From the NCBI RefSeq assembly GCF_008297975.1, contig NZ_VLNY01000027.1, positions 1 through 40,688 of the forward strand: a DNA stretch of 40,688 bases, given 5' to 3'. A program made the position numbers and the translations under genes. Under the pieces are notes generated by a model, which was given only the letters and a program-made list of their open reading frames with translations, was not told the DNA's origin and did not search any database. The stretch comes from Antrihabitans cavernicola (lineage in GTDB: Bacteria > Actinomycetota > Actinomycetes > Mycobacteriales > Mycobacteriaceae). Shown here one piece after another: positions 1 through 13,600 of this stretch; the stretch's first letter is position 1, and the number at the start of each line of letters is the position of its first letter.

Positions 1-1639
1 ACCGACAACCAAATCCAACGACCGTCGCATCGCAACCGCAACCAACGATTCCGGACCCACACCATCCGCAATCAACCGCCGCGCAAGGCGATTCACACGG
101 TCACTGAAGTCTCCATACGTCAGAGACATGCCCTCGAACGTGATCGCAACTGCGTCGGGATCCGAAGGCGCCGACAACAACTCTGGCAACGTCAGTCGAC
201 CGACCGGGTGCTCCGTTGCGTTCCATTCCGTGACAACGCGATTACGCTCCGACGCGTCGAGCAGGTTCGCGTCACCGACTGGTGTCTGCGCGTCTGCGAC
301 CAGCGCACGCAACAGCATCACGTACTGCCGAGCGAATCGCTCCACAGTCTGCTCGTCGAACAGGTCTGCGGCATAGGTGAATCCGGCGGCCAGCCCGGCA
401 CCATCGAGCGGTGAAATGGTGAGCTCGAGATCGAATCGAGCGATCGCACCGTCGAGTCGAACCGTGTCGAAGGAGAGTCCGGCGACGTCCAGAAGTGCTT
501 GCGCCAGATTCTGGAACACCAGCGACACCTGGAACAGCGGGTGATGTGCAGGCGAGCGCACCGGGTCGAGCACCTCGACCAGTCGCTCGAACGGAACATC
601 GCTGTTACCGAATGCGGCGATGTCGCGTTCGCGCACGGTCGCGAGAAGATCGGAAAATGTCGCGGCGCCATCGATTTCGGTGCGCAACACCACGGTGTTG
701 ACGAACATGCCGATCAACGTGTCGAGCGCTGCGTCACCACGCCCGGCCACCGGCGTTCCGATTGCGACGTCGTCGGTGTTTGCCAACCGTGCGGTCAGCA
801 CAGCCAATGCTGTGTGCAGCACCATGAAAAGGGTTGCATCATGTTCCTGAGCAACAGCTTCCAGGGCGCCGCGCAGATCGGCATCGACGGTGAACTCGAC
901 AAGGCCACCCGCGCTGGTCGCAGTCGGTGGGCGCGGACGGTCGATCGGCAGCTCGACCCGCTCCGGAAGACCACAAAGGGTGTCCGACCAGTAGTCCAGC
1001 TGTTGTGCCGCAATCGAATCGGGGTCGGTTTCAGCACCCAACCACTCACGTTGCCACAGCGTGTAATCGGCGTACTGGACCGACAGCGGCGTCCAGTCGG
1101 GTGCGTACCCGCGGAGTCGAGCGCTGTAGGCCGTCACGAGGTCGGTGGCCAACGGCGCGATCGACGCGCCGTCGGCGGCGATATGATGTACCACGAGCGC
1201 CAGCACGTGTTCGGTCGGGCTGATGCGCAACAGCGCAGCCCGCAGCGGAACGTCCGTGGCGACGTCGAAGCCGCGTCGCGCGAATTCGGTTATCCAGTCG
1301 GTCGATTCGCCAGGATCGACGTTCACCCGTTGCAGTTGCGTCGTCACGCTCCCACGTTCTGCGATCGACTGGTGTCCAATCCCGTCGACATCGGGGTAGG
1401 TGGTGCGCAGCGTCTCGTGGCGATCGACGACGTCTGCGAGTGCTGCGGCGAGCGCATCGGCGTTCAGCGTGCCTGACAATCGTAGCGCGAACGGAATGTT
1501 GCTCGCTGCGGAGGAAGTGTCGAACCGGTTCAGGAACCACATCCGCCGCTGCGCCGACGACAACGGGATCAGCTCGGGCCGAACCATCGGCTCCAGCGGT
1601 GCACGGGCGCCCTCGCCCTTCTGCGGTTCCACGGCGGCG
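1..1639 (-). other. NRPS module 5: C and start of A5 (cut by window edge)
   Basis: An LCL-type C domain (about 400-1600; [11 protein letters not shown] at about 1165-1195) is followed by the first roughly 120 residues of an A domain, ending at [12 protein letters not shown] at base 1. The specificity pocket of A5, its carrier and anything after it lie outside the window. Confidence 0.87.
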
Positions 1640-4600
1640 GCAAGCTCGCGCACCGTCGGTGCCTGGAACAGGGTGCGAACGCTGATGGACGCGTCCAGCG
1701 CATTCCCCAGTCGAGCTGCCACCTGAGTCGCTGTCAACGAATTGCCACCGAGCGTGAAGAAGTCGTCATCACGGCCCGCCTGGTCGACACCCAGCACATC
1801 TGCATATACCGCGGCGACCACTTCTTCGACAGCCGTTGCCGGAGGACGGAACCTGCGCTGCTCGATCACCGGATCCGGCAACGCCTTTCGATCCAGCTTG
1901 CCCGCAGAATTCAGCGGCAATCGCTCGAGCACCACGACTGCAGCGGGCACCATGTACGTCGGCAGCGTCGACGAGAGGTCCGTGCGGACCCGCGCGGTAT
2001 CGACCTCGCCATCGAAATCGCCATCGACAACGACATACGCGACCAACTGATCGCCGACACGATCGTCCGATCGCACCACAACGACAGATCGCCGGATTGC
2101 CGGGAGCCGGTCGAGCGCAGCCTCGATCTCGCCCAGCTCGATGCGCTGACCGCGGAGCTTCACCTGGAAATCGCTGCGGCCCAGATAGTCGAGCTCGCCG
2201 GAAGTCCGTCGGGTGACCACATCGCCGGTTCGGTACAGCCGATCCCCCGCGTCGCCGAACGGGTTGGCAACGAATCGATCGGCTGTCAGTGCACCTCGCG
2301 ACTCGTAGCCGTAGGCGAGTTGTCGACCGGCCAGGTAGAGCTCACCTGCAACCCCGATCGGAACCGGCCGGAGCCGCGAATCAAGAACGTAGGCTTGGGT
2401 ATTCCACACCGGGCTGCCGATGGACACAGCCGCGCCGAGTTCCTCCGCTACCCGCGTCGCGGTGCTGTGCACAGTCACCTCGGTGGGACCGTACAGATTG
2501 TGCACGGCTGCACCCGAGATCGACCGGAATGCTGCGACCACATCAGACGTCAACGCTTCACCGGCCACGGCAAGCGCTCGCAGGGACGAGACCGCGTGCT
2601 GCTCCGCCGATTCCGCGAAGACGGACAGCATCGACGGGACGAACGATGTGAGCGTGACCCCGTGCGCTGCGATGACCTCCGCGAGGTAGGCGGGATCTCG
2701 ATGCCCGTCGGGCGTCACAACGACTATGGACGCACCGACCGACAGCGCGCCGAACAACTCCCACACCGAGACGTCGAAGGTCGCCGGCGTTTTCACCAAC
2801 ACGACGTCGTCGGCATTCATATCGAAACGAGCTGTGATCCAGCGGATTTGATTGACCACCGCGGCGTGCGAAACGACTACACCTTTGGGGCGACCGGTCG
2901 ACCCCGACGTGAAGAGTACGTACGCGGTGTTGTCGGATCGCAGAGCGCCCAGTCGATCGACGTCGGTGAGCGCAGCGTCGTCGTACGAACTCACGTCGAG
3001 CGCCGACAGATCGACGACGTCGATGTCCGCGGGCACCTGCACGTCACCCACTCCGATCACGCACACGGGACGCGCCGTGGCAAGCACGTGGGCAATGCGA
3101 TCGGCCGGGTGTTCCGGGTCGATGGGCACGTAGGCGCCACCCGCCGCCAGCACCGCATGAATTGCCACGACCAGCTCGGTCGACCGCGGAATTGCGACGG
3201 CCACCCGTGATTCCGGACCGACACCGCTGCCGATCAGGTAGCGGGCAAGCCGACGCACTCGAGAGGCGAACTCGCTGTAGGTGAGTACCTCGACGCCGTA
3301 ACGCACGGCGGTCGAGTCCGGCGTGGCGGCGGCTTGCTCGTCGAACAGTTCGACCAGTGTCTGTGTGCCATCGACACTGTGCGCGGTTCGATTGTGCTCG
3401 ACCAGCACGGTCTGCCGCTCCGCGGCATCGAGCAAATCGATTTCGCGGGTCAGCACGGTCGAATCGTCCGCAATTGTCGCCAGGATCGTACGCAGACCGC
3501 GCGCGAACAGTGCCGCGGTCCCCGGGTCCACGCTGTCCGGCTGGTACCGAATCCGCAGCTGCAGGCGCGAATCGAGCTGCGACTGCAGCATCAACGGATA
3601 GTGAGTTGCATCGACGCCGTCGATTCCGGTGACGCGAAGCCCGGCGCGGTCCACCTCGACGCCGATCCCGACGGGATCGACCGGATAGGACTCGAACACC
3701 GTCAGTGTGTCGAACAGCGCACCGGTGGTGTCACTTTCGCCGACGATGTCGGACAGGCCGAGGTAGTGGTGGTCCAGGACCTGTGATTTGTCGGCCTGCA
3801 ACGCGGCGAGCGCCTGGGCCAACGTCGCGCTCGGGTCGACATGAGCCGCGACGGGCACAGTGTTGATGAACAACCCGACCATCGACTCGACACCGGCGAG
3901 CAGCGCCGGTCGACCGGATACCGTCTCGCCGAACACCACGTGATCACGACCGGTGACAGTGGCGAGCATTATCGCCCATGCCAGCTGCGTCGCCGTGCTC
4001 ATCGTGATATCCAGCGCGCCAAGGCGTTCCGTCAGCCGACGAGTCGACTCTTCGTCCAGCTCGACCGACAGATCGACGGGGAACCGGCTGTCGCCGGTCG
4101 CCGCTCGCGCGATCAGCGTGGGTTCGGCGTCCTGCAGCACGGTCCGCCACGCTTGCCTGCTGAATGCGCTGTTCTGCGACTGCACCCACGACAGGTAGTC
4201 GACATACGGCCGGCTCGGTGGCAGGTCGACGTCCGAATTCGCTGTCGCATAGAGCGTCATCAATTCGCGTTGCACGAGTGGCATCGACCAACCGTCGAGC
4301 AGAATGTGGTGATTGTTCACGATCAGCACGGAAGCATCGGCCGGCATCTGCACGTAGGTGAAGCGAATCAGCGGCGGAGCAGCCATGTCGAACGGGGCAC
4401 GCCGGTCCGCTGCGAGGACTCTGTCGAGTTCCGCACGCGCGTCGTCGGGCCGCAGATCGTGAAAATCCAGGGCGTTCCAGGGCACGTCGACATCGGTCGA
4501 GATCACTTGGTAGGGACTGCCGTCCGCCGCGTGCAGGAAGGCTGCACCCAGGTTCGGATGTCGGCGCACCAAGAGATCGGCGGACCGACGCAGCCGAGAC

Positions 4601-7600
4601 TCGTCGACTTCTCCGGAGAAGTGGAGCGATGTCTGCGCGGTGTAGACATCCAAGTCGCCACCGCTGAGTTCGGCGTGGAAATACAGGCCGTACTGCAGCG
4701 GCGACAGCGGCCAGATGTCGGTGACCGTCGGATACCGGGTTGCAATGTGATCGACGTCGGTCTGCCGAATGCCCTGTGCGGCAACATCGGACGGCGTCAG
4801 GCCCGCATCGACGACGTCGACGGCGTAGCGACCGATCGAGTCGAGAGCGTCCGCCCACAGATCTGCAAGCTCCTGCACCGCGGAACGGTCCAGAATGCCG
4901 GGCGCGAAGAGGAACTCGGCGGCAAGTCGTTCGCCGTCCGCGGCGCCGCCGACGATCGCGTTGATCCCGATGACTGCCGACAGCGCAAGATCCTCGTCGT
5001 TCCCACCACCGAAGGCAATCGTCTCGGGCGCAGGTAGCCACGCACCCTCTCCTGCATCGACCGACCCGGCCCGCCCGAGGTAGTTGAAGCTGATCTGGGG
5101 ATCAGCGAAGCCACCGAGATGGGAATCGGTGTCGAGGTAGCGCAGTAGTCCGTAGCCAATTCCCTTGTCGGGCAGCGCGAGCAGACTCTCCTTCGCGTGC
5201 TTGACGACATCGCCGATCGACGCGCCGAGCGCGAGAGCGTCGAGCCGCACGGGGAACATGGTGGTGAACCAACCCACCGTGTTGGACAGGTCGGCGCCAG
5301 GAGCTATCTGCTCCTCGCGGCCATGGCCTTCGACGAAAACGAAGGCGTCGCGCTGCGTGCACTCACGTCTTCGGCGCCACTGCGCAAGTGCCAGTGCGAG
5401 ACCCGCGAGCAGACCGTCGTTCACCCCGCCACGAAACGCTGCGGGGACGGTGGTCGTCAGCCGCGAAGTGAGCTCCGTCGACAGCGTCAGCCGAACGCGA
5501 TCCGCTGTCGATTCCAGGTCGACCGTGGGGTCGAGGACACGGGTGCCGAGCAGCGCGTCGGGGGCATCGACGATCTGTCGCCAGAGGTCCCGCTCGCCGA
5601 TGCGATCGGTCGCAACGTTCCGGAGCTCGTGCGCCCAGCGGCGCATGGACGTGCCGACATCGGGCAGCGAGATCTGTTGTCCCGCAACCAACTGAGACCA
5701 TCCGGTCACCAGTTCCGGAATGAGGATGCGCCACGAGACGCCGTCGACAGCGAGATGGTGGATCACCAGCAGTACCCGGCCGGCGTCGTTGCGGTCGGAG
5801 GTCAGGTGGACCAGCTGCACCAACTTGCCCGTCGCAGGTACCAGTCGCTCGGCGGCTCGGGCATGTTCGGACAGCACTGCCTGCTCGAATGCGGCTGTCC
5901 CTGGCGCGGCGTCCAGATGAACCTCGGCGAGCATGTCGGCGGCGTCGACAGAACCGACCTCGCCGACCTCCCAGTGCCATTCGTCGTCGTTGACCGCGTA
6001 CAGCGCGGATCGCAGCATGTCGTGCCGGTCCATCAGTGCTTGGATCAGCAGGCGCACCGCATCGTGATCGGCATCGCTGGGCAACGTCAGCAGAACCGCC
6101 TGCGAGAAGCGATCGTGCGCCCCGGAGCGGCCGACCAACCAGCGGACGATCGGCGTCAGCCGCACCGCTCCGACGCCCGCGCCGGACATCTCTTCCAAGG
6201 TGGGAGCGGCGGTTTCGCGCACGGCCACCTGCGCGAGCCTCGCCACCGTCTTGCTTTCGAACACGTCCTTGGGCGTGAAGCGAACGCCGGCCGCGGAAGC
6301 ACGGGAGACCAGCTGAATGGACAGAATGCTGTCGCCGCCCAAGCCGAAGAACGAATCGTGAATGCCGACGCGCTCGACCCCGAGGACGTCGGCAAATACC
6401 GCTGCGATGGCGCGCTCGTCCTCCGTGCGCGGAGCCGAGAACGTGGTCTCACGCTCGATCGGTAGCGCCACCAGCGCTTTTCGGTCGAGCTTGCCGACCG
6501 GCGTGAGCGGCACCGCGTCCAGCACGGTGATGCTGGTCGGCACCATGTGAGCCGGCAGGCGCTCCGCCAGGAACGTGGTAACCGCGGCGAGATCGACCGT
6601 CCGCCCCTGCGCCGCGACGACGAATCCCGCAAGCGCGGACCGATCTGCGGTGACGACGGCGAAGTCGATCGCCTCGTGCTCGGCGAGCACAGCCTCGATC
6701 TCACCGAGTTCGATGCGCAGGCCACGCACCTTCACCTGGAAGTCGCTGCGCCCCCGGTAATCGAGTGTTGCGTCAGCCGTCCAGCGGACGAGGTCGCCGG
6801 TGCGATAAAGACGTTCGCCCGCAACGCCGTAGGGATCGGCAACGAAGCGCTCGGCGGTCAAACCCCTTCGCGCGTGATAGCCCCGCGCGAGCTGAATACC
6901 CGCGAGAAACAGCTCGCCGACAACGCCGACCGGCACTGGATGCAAGCGCTCGTCGAGCACGACCGCGCGCATCCCGCGGATCGGGCCGCCCATCGTCACC
7001 GGCTCGTCGGCGACCAGCGGATCGCTGATGGCGGCCATGATCGTGGTCTCCGTCGGTCCGTAGCCGTTGAACAGCAGGCGTCCGGGCGCCCAGCGCGCGA
7101 CCACATCTGCGGAGACGGCCTCACCGCCCGCGACAAGCACTTCCAGGGTTCCGATCATGTGCGCCGGGTCCATCGAGGCCAGCACACTCGGCGTGATGAA
7201 GGCATGCGTCACGCGACCTCGAACGATCACCTGCTCCAGCGCGTCGCCGGCAAATACCTCGGCAGGCGATATCACCAGCGTGGCAGCGGCATCGACGACC
7301 ATGAGCAGTTCCAGCATCGAGGCGTCGAAGCTGGGTGACGAGACACCGAGTACACGCGACGATGCGCGAATTCCGTAGCGATGCCGTTGTTCAGCAGCGA
7401 AGTTGGCCATTCCGGCATGAGTGACGATGACGCCCTTGGGCGTACCTGTGGAGCCGGAGGTGTAGATCACATAGGCGGGATGTTCGGTACGCAATGTCCG
7501 AACGCGCATCGCGTCTGTGATGGCTTCGGTCGTTTCCTCGAGGTCGTCGATACCGAGCCACTCGACGTTGTCCGGCAACGTCTCTCGAACGGCAGCGACC

Positions 7601-10600
7601 GACAGTCCGAGCACGGCACCGGAGTCCGTGATCATGTGGGTGATTCGATCCGCCGGATAGCTCGGATCGACCGGTACGAATGCAGCACCGGCCTTCGTCA
7701 CTGCCCACACCGCAACCACGGCTTCCACCGACCGCGGCACCGCGACGGCGATCAGATCTTCGGGTCCGACGCCGCGACGGATAAGGCTGTGCGCCAGCTG
7801 ATTCGACCGGCTGTCCAGCTCGCGATAGGTCACCTCGGCGCTGCCGGAGATCAACGCGGTCGCTGCGCCGTTCTCGGCGGCCGAGGCCAGGAGGTCGGGC
7901 AGCACTCGCGGCGTCTGCGCGGGTGCACCGCGGCGGGGGACGAGACGGCGCCGCTCTGCGTCGTCTAGCAACTCGATGTCGCCGATGGGGACATCTGCGT
8001 CGGCGACGATCGCCTCGAGGATCAGCAGGAACCGATCGGCGAATCCGGACACCGTCGCACGATCGAACAAGTCTGTGGCATAGGTGAATTCGGCCGCGCC
8101 GTCTTCGCGGAGTGTGAGGAGCAGATCGAACTTGGCCGTATCGATCGCGAGATCCACACCGGACGCCGTCAGACCGGAAAGCTCGAGCGAGATCGGCGGC
8201 AGGTTCTCGAACGAGAGCACCGACTGGAAGATCGGGTGCCTGCCTTGCGATCGCTCTGGGTCGATGACCTCGACCAAGCGCTCGAACGGCACCTCTGCAT
8301 GCGCGAAGGCCTGCAGATCGGTCTCGCGGGCGGCGGCGAGTACATCGGCAAAAGACGCGGACGGATCTTGCCGGGTGCGCAGCGCAAGGGTGTTGACGAA
8401 CATGCCGATCAGATCGTCGAGATCGGCATCGCCGCGCCCCGCGACCGGCGTCCCGATCACCACATCGGCCGACCCCGTCAATCGCGAGATCAGCACCGCG
8501 AATGCGGCGTGCGCAACCATGAACAGCGTCGCATCGCGATCGCGGGCAACCGCGTCCAACCTCGAATACGTCTCTGCCGCAATGTCGAACGAGTAGGTCG
8601 CTCCCCGACCGGACGCGACAGCGGGGCGCTGCCTGTCGGCAGGCAGGTCAAGTTGATCGGGAATGTCCGCGAGGTTCTCCGACCAGAACTTCAGCTGTTG
8701 GGACAGTAGCGAGTCGGGATCGGCTTCCGATCCCAGCATCTCGCGCTGCCACAGAGCGTAGTCGGCGTACTGCACTGCCAACGGTGCCCACTCCGGTGCG
8801 CCGCCGGCTGCTCGTGCCGCATAGGCGAGCATCACGTCCCGGGTCAGTGGTCCCATCGACCAGCCGTCGGCGGCGATGTGATGGACAACCGACACCAGCA
8901 CGAACTCCGCGGCACCCAACTGGAACAGCGTGATTCGCCATGGCACCTCGACGGCCACGTCGAAGCCGAGCGATATCGTCTCGGCCACCACGTCGGCAAG
9001 GTCGGACTCGGCGACCTGAATCGGCGTCAGCTCGGGAAGCTGCTGTCTCGCAGGCAGAACGATCTGCGACGCAACGCCATCGTGCTCCGGGTAACGCGTC
9101 CGTAGAGTCTCGTGCCGTGCGACCACGTCGCCAAGTGCCAGTCGCAGAGCGGCAAGGTCGAGAGCTCCCGACAACCGGATGGCGGCAGGGACGTTGTTCA
9201 CAGCAGACTCGGTGTCGAACCGGTTCAGAAACCACATCCGTTGCTGCGCCATCGACAGCGGAATCCGATCGGGGCGTGGGCGAGCGGTGAGCGTGGGAAG
9301 AACGGTGGCGCCGGTGCGCATTTCGGAGCGCGCCGCCAGCGCCTCCACTGTCGGCGCATCGAACAATGCACGCACGGGAAGCCGAACGCCGAGTGCCGCG
9401 CCGATACGAGCGACGACACGCGTTGCCACCAGTGAGTTTCCACCGAGGGCGAAGAAGTCGTCGTCCAGCCCTACCTGCTCGATGCCGAGCACGTCGGCAA
9501 AGACCTCGGCCACAACTTCTTCCACCGAATTGGTCGGTGCACGAAAGACAGCGACGTCGAAAACCGGAAGTGGGAGTGCTTTGCGGTCGAGCTTGCCCAC
9601 CGGTGTCAGCGGCACCTCGTCGAGCACCACGATTGCGGCCGGAACCATGTGCGACGCCAACGCTTCGGCCGCGAAATCCGTCAGTTGCTCCACATCGATC
9701 GCAGCGCCGGCGGCGGGGCGGACGTAGGACACCAGCATCGTCACACCGGCAGCGGATTCGCGGCCCATGGTGAGCACGAAGTCGACGTCGGGATGCGCCC
9801 CGATCACCGCATCGATCTCGCCGAGCTCGATCCGGAAGCCGCGGACCTTGACTTGGAAGTCACTGCGACCCGCGAACACCAACTCGCCGTGCGCATTCCA
9901 CCGCACCACGTCACCGGTGCGGTACAGCCGCTCCCCCGGTTCGCCGTAGGGGTCGGCGACGAAGCTCGCTGCGGTCAGGTCCGGCCGGTCGCGGTAGCCC
10001 CGGGCCAGCGCGTCACCCGCCAGGTACAGCTCGCCCGCAACACCGGGCGGAACGGGTCGCATCCGGGTGTCGAGAACCAGGGCCGACGTGCCGCGCACCG
10101 GTGATCCGATCGTCACGGTATCGCCCGGAGCCAACCGCGCGAACGTCGAGATGATCGTCGTCTCGGTCGGGCCGTAGCCGTTGATGTAGCGCCGACCGGG
10201 GGCCCATTTCGCCACCAGCTCGGGCGTCGTGACGTCGCCGCCGGCCGAGATCAATTTCAGATCGGACATGCCGTCGGGCGCCATGGTGCTCAGCACGGCA
10301 GGCGTCATGACGGTGTGCGTGACCCGCTCGGACTTCATCAGATCCGCGAGATCGGGGCCACCGATGATCGACGCAGGCACGATCACCAGGGTCGCTCCGG
10401 CGTAGAAGGTGGCACACCATTCGAGAATCGACGGATCGAAACTCGGAGAACAGATATGGAGGAACCGCGCGGCCGCGGTGAGGTGGTAGAGATCGGTGGC
10501 GATGTCGACCAACGGACCGAGACCGGAATGGGTGAGCAGCACACCCTTGGGCATTCCCGTCGAGCCCGACGTGTAGATCATGTACGCGGCATGCCGTGGT

Positions 10601-13600
10601 CGCAGCGGGAGCAGCCGCTCCGAGTCCGGTACCGGCGAATTGTCCTGCACGGCAGCGGCGTCGATCGTGGCCGGGTCGTCGAGCAAGAGCCAGTCGGTGT
10701 CGGTGGGCAGTGCCTCGACGAACTCGCTCGTCGTGATACCGATGATCGCAGCGGAATCCGAGAGCATGTAGCGGATCCGAGCATCGGGCAACGTCGGATC
10801 GATCGGCACATACGCGCCACCGGTCTTCGCGACTGCCCAGACGGCGAGCACCATCTGATAGCTACGCGGAAATGCCAAAGCCACAAAGGTTTCCGGCCCG
10901 ACACCGCGTTGGATCAACAGCCGAGCCAGTCGCGACGATGCCTCGTCCAATTCCCGATACGTAATCGATCGATCTTGGTATCGAACGGCCGTCTTGTCCG
11001 GATTGCGCAGCGCGCCTCGAGCGAAGCAATCGACGAGCAAGGTTCGCGTAGACGCTGCCGAACCGTGCACGTGAGTGAGAGTGCGATATTCGACCTCGTC
11101 CAACAGCGCGAGGTCACCTATTGGAGTACCTGCGCCTGTGACGATCGAGCGCAGCAGGCGAGTGAAGCGATCCGCAAAAGACTCGACGGTCGACTGATCG
11201 AAAAGATCACGGGCATAGGCGAGTTCAGCCGCAATACCGCCGACGTCAACGTTTTCCGTGAGCGTCAGCGCCAGGTCGAACTTGGCCGAGGTAACTTCGG
11301 CGTCGACACCGTCGACAGTCAGTTCGGGCAATGTCAGCGAGCTGGGCGCCAGGTTCGCGAACGACAGCGCGACCTGGAACAGCGGATGACGCGCTGTCGA
11401 CCGCTCCGGATTGAGCGCATCGACAAGTCGCTCGAACGGGACGTCCGCGTGTCCGAACGCTTCCAGATTGGCGTCGCGCGTCTGCCGCACCACGTCGGCG
11501 AACAGCGCACCGCCGTCGATGTGACTACGCAGGACCAGGGTATTGACGAACATGCCGATCATGTCGTCCAACGCACGCTCGCCGCGTCCTGCGACCGGGG
11601 TGCCGATGGCAATGTCGTCGGTGCCCGACATGCGTGCAAGGAACACCGCCAGCGCGGAGTGCATGACCATGAACAGGGTCGCGCCTTGATCGCGTGCGAG
11701 GTCAGACAGGCTCCGATGCAGATCGGCTGCGATCTGGAATTCGACGTTGCCGCCCGCGAACGATTGCACGGCAGGCCGTGGCCGATCCGATGGCAGGTTC
11801 AGCTCGTCCGGCAAATCGGCCAGTGCGGTCTGCCAGTAGGTGATCTGCTGCGAGACAATGGATTCTGGATCGTCTTCCGAACCGAGAACGGCACGCTGCC
11901 ACAGTGAGTAGTCGGCGTACTGGACCGGCAGGGGCGTCCAACTCGGCGCTGCGCCCGAGCACCGTGCCGAATATGCGGCCATCACATCGCGCGTCAGCGG
12001 TCCCATCGACCAGCCGTCGCCGCTGATGTGGTGAACGACGAAGACCAACACGAACTGTGCGTGAAGTCGGGTGCCAGGGCCCTGAATTTCACGCACGGGG
12101 CCGGAGGCCAACAGCTGCGCGCGCAACGGAACATCGGCGGTGACATCGAAGCCGGCCGACACGATGTCGTGCACACGGGTGGCGATCTCCGACTCGTCCA
12201 CCTCGATCGGGGTCAGGTCCGGAATCACGTGCGCAGCAGGGACGATCACCTGGTACGCATCGCCGTCGTCGACCGGGAAGACCGTGCGCAGCGATTCGTG
12301 GCGCTCGATCACGTCGCCGACCGCGGCTTGTAACGCATCGACGTCGATCTCGCCGCTCAACCGCAGCACCACCGGCAGGTTGTTCACCGCCGACTCTATG
12401 TCGAACTGGTTGAGGAACCACATGCGCTGCTGGGCAAGCGACAGCGGGATTCGCTCCGGGCGGACCTGCGGGACCAGCGGCACCGTGCGAACGTGCGTGA
12501 CGTCGGTTTCGACACGCGCGGCGAGCGCGCCGACCGTCGGAGCCTCGAACAACTCGCGAACCGTCACGCGACTGCCGAGCGCAACGCCCAACCGGGCGAC
12601 CAACTGCGTTGCCATCAGCGAGTTTCCACCGAGCTCGAAGAAGTCGTCGTCCACTCCGGCCCTGTCGATGCCGAGCACGGCCGAGAACGACTCCGCCACG
12701 ATCTCTTCGACCGGGTTTGTCGGAGCCGTGAACGTCCTTGCCTCGTACACCGGTTGGGGCAACGCATTTCGGTCGAGCTTGCCCGACGAGTTCAGCGGCA
12801 GCCGATCCAGCACGAGCACAGCGGCAGGCACCATGTAGGCGGGCAGGGTGCGGCCGGCATGTGCTGCCAGCTCCGCGGTGTCGATGGAACCGTTGCTCGG
12901 CACGACGTACGCGACCAGTTGTTGCTGTCCCGGCTTGTCCTCCCGCACGATCACCACCGAGCGCGCAACCGCGTCGTGCTCGGTCAGCGCGGCCTCGATC
13001 TCGCCGAGTTCGATCCGCAGGCCGCGCACCTTCACCTGAAAGTCCGTGCGCCCCAGATATTCCAGTTCACCGAGTGGTCCGGCCCCCGACTTGCCGCTCC
13101 ACAGCACCAGGTCGCCGGTGCGATACATCCGCTCGCCCGGTTCACCGAACGGGTTGGCCACGAACCGATCCGACGTCAACTCGGGTCGGGTGACATAGCC
13201 GCGGGCCAACTGCACGCCGGACAGATACAGCTCGCCTGCCACACCGGGCGGAACCGGACGCAACCGGGAATCGAGCACGAAAGCTCGGGTGTTCGCAACC
13301 GGCAGGCCGATCGGCACCGATGCCGTGTCGTTCGGCACCGCCTCGTGGAAGGTCGCCGACACCGCGGCCTCCGTCGGCCCGTACAGGTTGTGCAGGCGAG
13401 CCGACGACAGCGAACGAAGTTGCTCGGCCGTCGATGCCGGAAGTGCCTCGCCGATCGCAAGGACACTGTCGAGCGATTCCGCTATCCGGATGCCCGGCTC
13501 GGACACGAATGCGGTGAGCATCGTCGGAACAAACGTTGCGACCGTGATGGATTCGGCCTCGATCGTCTGCGCCAGATAGTCGGCATCCGCGTGCCGGTCG

